Made by a program: the position numbers and the translations under genes
Notes under the pieces: generated by a model
Seen by the model: only the letters and a program-made list of their open reading frames with translations
The model's database searches: none
What the model was told of the DNA's origin: nothing
Shown: piece by piece, positions 7,177 to 13,033 of the stretch
Layout of the letters: the number at the start of each line of letters is the position of its first letter
Numbering within the stretch: the first letter of the stretch is position 1
Origin: JBFEYJ01 sp041546305
GTDB taxonomy: Bacteria > Pseudomonadota > Gammaproteobacteria > Thiohalomonadales > Thiohalomonadaceae
Length of the DNA: 26,086 bases
Direction of reading: 5' to 3'
Assembly: GCA_041546305.1 (NCBI GenBank)
Contig: JBFEWO010000023.1
Span: forward strand, 1-26,086

Positions 7177-8022
7177 ATGGCGATTATTTTCTACCAGGGA
7201 AAGGAATATCAATGCCGGGAGGATGAAACCCTGCTCGATGCCATGCTGCGGCAGGGGGTTGCGTTTCCTTTTTCCTGCCGAAATGGCATATGCCACGTTT
7301 GCATGCACCGGGCCGAGAGTGGTCCCATTCCAGAGGAAGCGCAAAAAGGGCTGAGCGAGGCGCAGCGGGAGGATAATCGTTTCCTGCCGTGCAAATGCAT
7401 ACCTCAGGCGGACATGCACATCACGCCGGCGACAGGGCCGGTAGCTGCGGTGAGTAAAACCCGCGAAACCCGTGTTCAATTACCCGATCCTGAAATGTGG
7501 GCGGCGCTTGATGAAGGGCGGTTGCTGAATCCCATCTTTGAGGATTTTTACAGCCGCGTGTTCCAGGATGAGCGGTTGGCGCCTTTTTTCCATGGAGTCA
7601 CGCAGCAGCGTGCGATGGAGAAACAGGTGTTGTTTCTGCGCCAGCTGTTTAGCGGCGAGAAGGTCTACTTCGGGGATCGTCCCCGTAATGCCCATCACTG
7701 GATGGTGATTTCCGACGAGCTGTTTGATTATCGTGAGGACCTGATGGTCGATTGTCTGCGTCGTCATGGCCTGCCAGAGCATCTGGTCGAGCGCTGGCGC
7801 GAGGTGGAAAACAGTTTCCGTGCCGATATCGTCAAGGACAAGCCGTGGAACCGGATGATGGGCGACGTCGAATTGCCTGTCGAGGGATATGGCGAAACAG
7901 CGCTGGAGATAGGCTCTCTGTGCGACGGTTGTGGCGAGGAGGTGGAAGCGGGTGTGAAGGTGCGTTACCATCTGCGTCTGGGTTCGATCTACTGTCCTTC
8001 CTGTATGGATTCAGCAACCTGA
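7177..8022 (+). CDS. [2Fe-2S] ferredoxin / truncated globin / zinc-ribbon fusion
   Basis: A 281-aa protein with three parts. Residues 1-85 are a plant-type [2Fe-2S] ferredoxin domain with Cys34, Cys39, Cys42 and Cys72 (C-x4-C-x2-C-x29-C). Residues about 105-225 are a truncated-haemoglobin domain with 'IFEDFYSRVFQDERLAPFF' at helices A/B and a probable proximal His173 in 'NAHHWMVIS'. The C-terminus has two CxxC pairs (Cys249/252, Cys273/276) that could bind zinc or iron. The ferredoxin could pass electrons to the haem, as in NO dioxygenase or O2 reduction, or the protein could be a gas or redox sensor. GGGAG lies about 11 bases before the ATG. It is the last gene of the operon, 21 bp after Roadblock copy 2. 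Confidence 0.9.
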   Translation: MAIIFYQGKEYQCREDETLLDAMLRQGVAFPFSCRNGICHVCMHRAESGPIPEEAQKGLSEAQREDNRFLPCKCIPQADMHITPATGPVAAVSKTRETRVQLPDPEMWAALDEGRLLNPIFEDFYSRVFQDERLAPFFHGVTQQRAMEKQVLFLRQLFSGEKVYFGDRPRNAHHWMVISDELFDYREDLMVDCLRRHGLPEHLVERWREVENSFRADIVKDKPWNRMMGDVELPVEGYGETALEIGSLCDGCGEEVEAGVKVRYHLRLGSIYCPSCMDSAT

Positions 8023-8064
8023 ATGGTTGCGCTTAATGTGGGGCAATAGCTTACTGCCCCACAT
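8013..8064. terminator. Paired hairpins ending the operon
   Basis: GCAACC/GGTTGC (8013-8029) overlaps the stop codon of the fusion gene. It is followed by a perfect 10-bp inverted repeat, ATGTGGGGCA (8036-8045) with TGCCCCACAT (8055-8064), around a 9-nt loop. No T-run follows on either strand, so this may act as an mRNA 3'-end stabiliser or a weak bidirectional terminator for the convergent ubiK. Confidence 0.55.
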
Positions 8065-8154
8065 ACCTAATAATATCTGCCTGTTAAATACCCGTCCGTT
8101 TCATAACGCGTTACACCATTTGATGGTGGGTTGTTAACCGCACTCAAAAAAATC

Positions 8155-8403
8155 TCAGCTACCCTGCTTGCCGTGCTCCAGTTCGGCGATCTTTGCTTCT
8201 AGTGCCTCCAGTTTGGCACGGGTGCGAGCCAGTACCTGGGTCTGCACCTCGAATTCCTCACGTGTTACCAAATCCATTTTGCTGAAGGCCGAGTGCAAGA
8301 CGCTACGCATATTGTTTTGCACATCTTCCTTGATCACATTGACGCCGGGCGGGAATGCGGCGCTGAGGCGCTTGGCTAATTCATCGATAAAGTTCGTATT
8401 CAT
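8155..8403 (-). CDS. ubiK: Ubiquinone biosynthesis accessory factor UbiK (YqiC/BMFP)
   Basis: An 82-aa protein with the family layout. An amphipathic N-terminal helix ('IDELAKRLSAAFPPGV') is followed by 'IKEDVQNNMRSVLHSAFSKMDLVTREEFEVQ' and a C-terminal coiled coil with leucine heptads (about 55-78). UbiK forms a trimer that binds UbiJ and the membrane and supports the aerobic ubiquinone-synthesis complex. The length matches the Pseudomonas and Enterobacter proteins. Only a weak GGAA lies upstream of the ATG. The gene diverges from the NtrC-controlled porin-glnK-amtB cluster, an arrangement also seen in Pseudomonas-like genomes. Confidence 0.93.
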   Translation of the reverse strand: MNTNFIDELAKRLSAAFPPGVNVIKEDVQNNMRSVLHSAFSKMDLVTREEFEVQTQVLARTRAKLEALEAKIAELEHGKQGS

Positions 8404-8474
8404 CTTGGTTTCCAGTGGTGGTTATCACGTTGCATAAAGTTTACGTGATTTTGTATTCATTTGCCGGATTGCTA

Positions 8475-8490
8475 TGCACCATTGTGGTGC
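8475..8490 (+). promoter_or_regulatory. NtrC binding site
   Basis: TGCACC-ATTGT-GGTGC is a full palindromic NtrC (NRI) enhancer site. A half-matching second copy (TTGGTGC) ends at 8520. The first copy lies about 95-110 bp upstream of the sigma-54 promoter, a usual enhancer distance. NtrC-P would activate the porin-glnK-amtB genes under nitrogen limitation. Confidence 0.85.
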
Positions 8491-8584
8491 TAGCGTTATG
8501 AGGCTTGGCTAATTTGGTGCGGTTTGGTTTTGCGTTTGTCACAAAGCTAACTCTATCTTGTTGTTATTTATAGTTAATTTATTG

Positions 8585-8601
8585 TTGGCACGAGTGATGC
8601 A
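8585..8601 (+). promoter_or_regulatory. Sigma-54 (RpoN) -24/-12 promoter
   Basis: TTGGCACGAGTGATGCA has the invariant GG (8587-8588) and GC (8599-8600) separated by exactly ten bases, inside TTGGCAC and TGCA contexts. Transcription would begin near 8612 and read into the porin gene. Together with the NtrC site upstream this is a textbook nitrogen-regulated promoter. Confidence 0.92.
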
Positions 8602-8676
8602 ATCGCTATTGTGAGGGCAAGTAGCCGATACAAAAAAGTTTACTAACAACGCGACACAACTCTAGGAGTTATGAAG

Positions 8677-9417
8677 ATGAGCAAGATGACGAAATCCCTT
8701 GTAGCCGCTGCCGTCCTGGCTGCAACTACCATGGCAAGTGGTGCTGCGATTGCTGAAGTTTCCATGAACATTGGTGCAACCAGTAACTACATCTGGCGCG
8801 GCGTAAGCCAGACGAATGACGAAGCAGCGATCTCCGGTGGTGTTGATTATGCCCACGACTCCGGTTTTTATGCCGGTGTCTGGACCTCCTCCCTTGGTAA
8901 TGCAGATGCTGGTCAGGGACCTGTTGCTGCCGGTTCCGAGTTCGATTACTACCTCGGGTTCGGTGGCGCCTTCGGTGATTTTGGCTACGACGTTAATGTC
9001 GCGGCTATCACCTATCCACAGTTGAAGGATTGGGATTTCACTGAGGTCGGTCTCTCCGGTAGCTACTCCTTCTTCACCGTGGGTCTGAATAGCACAGTTT
9101 CCAGTAGCGTTGTGGATACCACCGCTGGTGCTGAGACCTTCATCGAAGGCGACATGTATTACTACCTCTCCGCTGAGTTCCCGCTGGAGAACGATTACAG
9201 CGTAGGCGTGACCTACGGCTCCTATCAGTTTGAGGATGATGGGGTGGCTAACACCGACCTGAACTACAGCCACTATCAGCTGGCCGTTACCAAGTCAGCC
9301 GGCGATTTCGGCGATGTCACTCTGGCTTATGACCAGAATGACATGGATGACGATCCGACCACTGACTATAAGGAAGATTCCGGTCGTATCAGCGTCAGCT
9401 GGAGCAAGAGCTTCTAA
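8677..9417 (+). CDS. TorF-family putative porin (nitrogen-regulated outer-membrane protein)
   Basis: A signal peptide (MSKMTKSLVAAAVLAATTMA.. ending about AAIA) precedes an aromatic-rich beta-barrel. The 'GATSNYIWRGVSQTNDEAAISGG' region in outline and the final 'RISVSWSKSF', with its terminal Phe, are typical of the TorF/Gcw_chp outer-membrane family. These genes often lie directly before glnK-amtB and probably aid uptake of ammonium or small nitrogen compounds; no substrate is proven. AGGAG lies eight bases before the ATG at 8677 but only two before the ATG at 8671, so I prefer 8677. The gene is driven by the sigma-54 promoter upstream. Confidence 0.92.
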   Translation: MSKMTKSLVAAAVLAATTMASGAAIAEVSMNIGATSNYIWRGVSQTNDEAAISGGVDYAHDSGFYAGVWTSSLGNADAGQGPVAAGSEFDYYLGFGGAFGDFGYDVNVAAITYPQLKDWDFTEVGLSGSYSFFTVGLNSTVSSSVVDTTAGAETFIEGDMYYYLSAEFPLENDYSVGVTYGSYQFEDDGVANTDLNYSHYQLAVTKSAGDFGDVTLAYDQNDMDDDPTTDYKEDSGRISVSWSKSF

Positions 9418-9442
9418 GCGATACGTCATCGCATAAAGAGCC

Positions 9443-9464
9443 GGCCCGTCCCTTCAGACGGGCC
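9443..9464 (+). terminator. Hairpin between porin and glnK
   Basis: GGCCCGTC (9443-9450) pairs with GACGGGCC (9457-9464) around a 6-nt loop. No T-run follows, so it is more likely a partial attenuator or mRNA-stability element than a full stop. It lies about 20 bp before the glnK start. Confidence 0.5.
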
Positions 9465-9485
9465 CATTCAAACGGAGGACAGAAC

Positions 9486-9824
9486 ATGAAAATGGTAACG
9501 GCAATCATCAAGCCCTTTAAGCTCGATGACGTGCGTGAAGCCCTTTCCGACATCGGCGTGCAAGGGATCACCGTCACCGAAGTAAAAGGCTTCGGTCGGC
9601 AAAAAGGTCACACCGAGTTGTATCGCGGTGCGGAATATGTGGTGGATTTTCTGCCGAAGGTCAAGGTAGAGGCAGCCGTAGGCTCGGACCTGGTGGACCA
9701 GGTCATCGAAGCGGTATCCAAGGCGGCCAATACCGGCAAGATCGGCGATGGGAAAATCTTCGTCACCAGTCTCGAACAGGTAGTGCGGATCCGTACCGGT
9801 GAGTCCGGTCCGGACGCTCTCTAG
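9486..9824 (+). CDS. glnK: Nitrogen regulatory PII protein GlnK
   Basis: A 112-aa PII protein of exact family length. The T-loop contains 'GHTELYRGAEY' with Tyr51, the uridylylation site. The B- and C-loop motifs 'TGKIGDGKIFV' (about 83-93) and 'VRIRTGE' (about 99-106) are intact, so ATP/ADP and 2-oxoglutarate binding should be normal. GlnK trimers bind AmtB and block it when ammonium is plentiful. I call it glnK rather than glnB because amtB follows 23 bp downstream. GGAGGAC lies before the ATG. It is transcribed with amtB from the sigma-54 promoter upstream of the porin gene. Confidence 0.96.
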   Translation: MKMVTAIIKPFKLDDVREALSDIGVQGITVTEVKGFGRQKGHTELYRGAEYVVDFLPKVKVEAAVGSDLVDQVIEAVSKAANTGKIGDGKIFVTSLEQVVRIRTGESGPDAL

Positions 9825-9847
9825 TACCCTGAGGGAGGGCAAACGAG

Positions 9848-11104
9848 ATGGAAGCAATAACTGAAGTAAAATATGCACTCGATACCTTTTACTTTCTGGT
9901 AACCGGTGCGCTTGTAATGTGGATGGCCGCGGGCTTTGCGATGCTCGAGTCCGGCCTGGTGCGTGCGAAAAACACCGCCGAAATTCTTACCAAGAACATC
10001 GCGCTGTATGCGATCGCCTCTGTCATGTACATGCTGGTAGGTTATAACATCATGTACGGCGACGGGGTTAGCTCAGTAATTCCGAGCATGAGCTTCTTGC
10101 TTGGCGCTGACAATACACTGGAGGAAGTCCTCGCCAGCAATGGTGATGTGTACTACTCCAATATGTCCGACTTCTTCTTCCAGGTCGTCTTCGTCGCTAC
10201 CGCCATGTCCATCGTTTCCGGTGCTGTGGCTGAGCGAATGAAGTTGTGGGCGTTCCTCGCCTTTGCGGTAGTCATGACCGGTTTCATCTATCCGGTACAG
10301 GGGTTCTGGAAGTGGGGCGGCGGTTTCCTTGACGGCCTCGGCTTCCTTGATTTTGCCGGTTCCGGTGTGGTTCACCTGACCGGTGCTACTGCTGCTCTGG
10401 CGGGTGTGATACTGCTGGGTGCACGTAAGGGTAAATACGGCAAGAATGGCGAAATCAATGCCATCCCCGGCGCAAACCTGCCGCTGGCGACCCTGGGTAC
10501 CTTCATCCTGTGGCTGGGATGGTTCGGCTTCAATGGTGGTTCCGAGCTGGTCATTTCCAACGTGGCTGAAGCCAATGCCGTGTCCATGGTTTTCGTTAAC
10601 ACCAACATGGCGGCTGCCGGCGGTGTCATTGCCGCATTGATCACCGCACGTCTGCTGTTCGGTAAGGCTGACCTGACCATGGCGTTGAACGGTGCGCTGG
10701 CCGGCCTGGTGGCTATCACTGCCGAGCCGCTCACCCCGAGTGCCCTGGCTGCTACCATCATCGGTGGTGTGGGTGGCATCCTTGTGGTCTTCTCTATCGT
10801 GACCATGGACAAGATGAAAATCGATGATCCGGTCGGTGCCATCTCTGTACACGGTGTCGTCGGTATCTGGGGTCTGTTGGCTGTGGTATTCACCAACTCA
10901 GACGCCAGCCTGACCTCTCAGCTGATCGGCATCGTGAGCATCTTCGCCTGGGTATTCGCTGCCAGCTTTGTTGTCTGGATGGTGATCAAGGTGGTGATGG
11001 GCCTGCGCGTTAGCGAAGAAGAAGAATACGAAGGTGTGGACCTGGCCGAGTGTGGCCTGGAAGCCTACCCGGAATTTACCGGTTCCAAAGGTTCCGGTAT
11101 CTAA
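9848..11104 (+). CDS. amtB: Ammonium transporter AmtB
   Basis: A 418-aa inner-membrane channel with about 11 helices and no long N-terminal signal peptide. The twin pore histidines appear at His176 ('GSGVVHLTGATAAL') and His335 ('AISVHGVVGIWG'). The family motifs 'DFAGSGVVHLTG' and 'LGTFILWLGWFGFNGGS' are present. The acidic C-terminal tail includes 'DLAECGLEAYPEF', the segment that contacts GlnK in E. coli. GGAGGG lies upstream of the ATG at 9848. A strong terminator follows 33 bp after the stop, so the nitrogen operon ends here. Confidence 0.97.
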   Translation: MEAITEVKYALDTFYFLVTGALVMWMAAGFAMLESGLVRAKNTAEILTKNIALYAIASVMYMLVGYNIMYGDGVSSVIPSMSFLLGADNTLEEVLASNGDVYYSNMSDFFFQVVFVATAMSIVSGAVAERMKLWAFLAFAVVMTGFIYPVQGFWKWGGGFLDGLGFLDFAGSGVVHLTGATAALAGVILLGARKGKYGKNGEINAIPGANLPLATLGTFILWLGWFGFNGGSELVISNVAEANAVSMVFVNTNMAAAGGVIAALITARLLFGKADLTMALNGALAGLVAITAEPLTPSALAATIIGGVGGILVVFSIVTMDKMKIDDPVGAISVHGVVGIWGLLAVVFTNSDASLTSQLIGIVSIFAWVFAASFVVWMVIKVVMGLRVSEEEEYEGVDLAECGLEAYPEFTGSKGSGI

Positions 11105-11136
11105 GATTTTGCGCCAACCCCCTTAGCGCATTATAT

Positions 11137-11162
11137 GGGGCACCCTCTGGGTGCCCTTTTTT
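11137..11162 (+). terminator. Rho-independent terminator after amtB
   Basis: GGGCACCC-TCT-GGGTGCCC (11138-11156) is a perfect 8-bp stem with a 3-nt loop, followed by six Ts. It ends the porin-glnK-amtB transcript. Confidence 0.93.
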
Positions 11163-11280
11163 GTTTAAGGTTCAAAGTGTAAAGGTTTAAGGAGCGTTCT
11201 CTGGCGGTCGGGTAAAATAAACCTCATTAGTGTCTTGAGCTCGGACAACACCTTTGAACTATTAACCTTGAACGTTGAAC
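11163..11280. repeat. Heptamer inverted-repeat element A
   Basis: Left arm 11163-11191 has four 7-bp units on the plus strand (GTTTAAG, GTTCAAA, GTGTAAA, one slipped base, GTTTAAG). Right arm 11253-11280 has four units on the minus strand (TTTGAAC, TATTAAC, CTTGAAC, GTTGAAC as read on plus). A 61-bp spacer separates them. It lies between the 3' ends of the convergent amtB and CDGSH genes. Elements B and C have the same design. Confidence 0.75.
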
Positions 11281-11517
11281 TTACAGCTCTTTGTGGCTCC
11301 CGTCGCAGAACGGGGAGTTCTTGCTGTGTTTACAGCCGCAAAGCCCCGCCTTACGCTTTTCCTCGATAGTGAATTTCTGTGGTGCAAAGCCGGTTCCCTT
11401 GTGGCTGCCATCGCATAGCGGCTGACTGGCACTCTTGCCACAGGTGCAAAACCAGTAGTCGCCAGCCTCCAGTTCAACGATGTAAGGCTTCTTTTGCGCT
11501 ATGGTCGGTTCTGACAT
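11281..11517 (-). CDS. Double CDGSH-type iron-sulfur protein
   Basis: A 78-aa protein with two complete CDGSH motifs, 'CTCGKSASQPLCDGSH' (about 24-39) and 'CGCKHSKNSPFCDGSH' (about 60-75). Each supplies three Cys and one His for a labile [2Fe-2S] cluster, as in mitoNEET-related bacterial proteins. The family is thought to take part in iron-sulfur transfer or redox sensing; no specific partner is visible here. GGAAG lies about nine bases before the ATG at 11517. The gene diverges from the fetAB-type iron exporter genes 78 bp away, which may hint at shared metal-related control. Confidence 0.95.
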   Translation of the reverse strand: MSEPTIAQKKPYIVELEAGDYWFCTCGKSASQPLCDGSHKGTGFAPQKFTIEEKRKAGLCGCKHSKNSPFCDGSHKEL

Positions 11518-11595
11518 GATGTAATCTTCCCGTTGCAGTTGATGAATAACCGTGATTTTTCATGGAAAATACGGTGATTAGGCAGGAGAGATCTG

Positions 11596-12195
11596 GTGGC
11601 GTCTGGGTTAACAATCAAGCAGTTGAAGACACTTCATCTCGGGCCGATCGACCTGCAGGTGGCTCCGGGGGAGTGTCTGGTTATCAGCGGGCCCAGCGGA
11701 TCAGGCAAGACATTGCTGCTACGTGCTATTGCCGATCTGGATGCTCATGAGGGCGAGGTATTGCTAAATGGGGTGGCCAGCAGCGCCATGCGTGCCCACG
11801 AGTGGCGCTTACGGGTCGGATTGCTGACGGCAGAGAGCCAGTGGTGGAGTGAACGGATCGGTGACCATTTTCAGCAGGCGAATGATGCCGTATTGACTCA
11901 ACTGGGTTTCGGCCCTGAGGTGATGGGCTGGGAGGTGGCGCGCTGTTCCACCGGAGAGCGACAGCGCCTGGCCCTGGCGCGTCTGCTGCAAAATAGTCCG
12001 AAGGTGTTGTTGCTGGATGAGCCGACTGCCAGTCTGGATTCGGAGAATGTCGCGAGGGTAGAGGCGCTGATCGCACAGTGGCAGCGGGAGCAAGGTGTGG
12101 TGGTGCTCTGGGTCAGTCACGATCAGGCGCAGGCAGAACGCATGGCAACACGACATATGCGCATCGTCAGCGGAAGCCTGCAGGAGAGGGTGTGA
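11596..12195 (+). CDS. fetA: FetA-type ABC exporter ATP-binding subunit
   Basis: A 199-aa short ABC ATPase. Walker A is GPSGSGKT (32-39), the signature is CSTGERQRLALAR (117-129), Walker B is VLLLDEP (137-143) and the H-loop lies in 'WVSHDQAQ' (about 172-179). The size and the directly overlapping FetB-type partner match FetAB (YbbL/YbbM) of E. coli, which exports iron and helps resist peroxide. The start is GTG at 11596, with AGGAGAG five bases upstream. The stop overlaps the next start (TGATG), so translation is probably coupled. The transported substrate is inferred from E. coli. Confidence 0.88.
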   Translation: MASGLTIKQLKTLHLGPIDLQVAPGECLVISGPSGSGKTLLLRAIADLDAHEGEVLLNGVASSAMRAHEWRLRVGLLTAESQWWSERIGDHFQQANDAVLTQLGFGPEVMGWEVARCSTGERQRLALARLLQNSPKVLLLDEPTASLDSENVARVEALIAQWQREQGVVVLWVSHDQAQAERMATRHMRIVSGSLQERV

Positions 12196-12995
12196 TGGGC
12201 GTTATCGCACTTTCTCCCCTGGATCTTGTTCTGGCGGCGGCCTTGGTGTTGCTGTTGGCATGGATCAGCTGGCGGATGCGTTTCGGTATCGAGAAGCCGT
12301 TGTTCATCGCGGCGCTGCGCACCACGCTGCAATTGATATTGATCGGATTCGTGCTCAAGGCGCTGTTTGAAAATGCGACCCTGGTATGGGTTGCCTTACT
12401 GTCATTGTTGATGTTACTCATTGCCGGCCGTGAGGTGGTAGCCCGACAACAGCATCGCTTTACCGGTGGCTGGGGCTATGGTGTCGGCACCCTCTCCATG
12501 TTTATCTCCTCCTTTGCTGTTACAGTGCTGGCGCTGAATTTGCTCATCCAGCCGCAGCCCTGGTATTTGCCGCAATATGCTATCCCGCTGCTGGGGATGT
12601 TACTCGGCAACACCATGAATGGCATTGCGCTGGGTCTGGACCGCCTGACCTCATCGGCCTGGCAGCAACGGCAGGTGATTGAGTCGCGCTTGATGCTGGG
12701 CTTTACTGCGGGCAGGGCGATCGAGGATATCCGCCGTGAAAGTATGCGGGTGGGGTTGGTGCCGATCGTCAATGCCATGGCGGCCGCTGGGGTGATCAGC
12801 CTGCCGGGAATGATGACCGGTCAAATACTTGCTGGAGCGCCACCGCTGGAAGCGGTGAAATATCAGATCCTGATCATGTTCCTCATTGCCAGCGGCACCG
12901 GTTTTGGAACACTTGTTGCCGTGTGGCTTGGTTCACGGCGGCTATTTGACGAGCGCGAACGTTTGCGCCTGGATCGCCTGCGTGCGCAGAACTAA
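12195..12995 (+). CDS. fetB: FetB-type ABC exporter permease
   Basis: A 266-aa integral membrane protein with about seven helices, of the UPF0014/FetB family. Recognisable family blocks are 'AALRTTLQLILIGFVL' (about 35-50), 'AIPLLGMLLGNTMNGIALGLDRL' in outline and 'RVGLVPIVNAMAAAGVISLPGMMTGQILAGA' in outline. The ATG at 12195 overlaps the fetA stop codon, and GGAG lies about nine bases upstream. With fetA it would form an exporter for iron or related metals. The sensor-kinase gene begins only 38 bp after the stop. Confidence 0.92.
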   Translation: MGVIALSPLDLVLAAALVLLLAWISWRMRFGIEKPLFIAALRTTLQLILIGFVLKALFENATLVWVALLSLLMLLIAGREVVARQQHRFTGGWGYGVGTLSMFISSFAVTVLALNLLIQPQPWYLPQYAIPLLGMLLGNTMNGIALGLDRLTSSAWQQRQVIESRLMLGFTAGRAIEDIRRESMRVGLVPIVNAMAAAGVISLPGMMTGQILAGAPPLEAVKYQILIMFLIASGTGFGTLVAVWLGSRRLFDERERLRLDRLRAQN

Positions 12996-13033
12996 AAACA
13001 TTTTAATAATTGTAAATAACTGGAGTTGGTAGT

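Noticed and set aside
10073..10852. Long minus-strand open frame (259 aa) opposite amtB
   Set aside because: It is antisense to a certain gene, is rich in His, Gly, Asp and Thr with no fold-like pattern, and has no ribosome-binding site; it is a codon-bias shadow.
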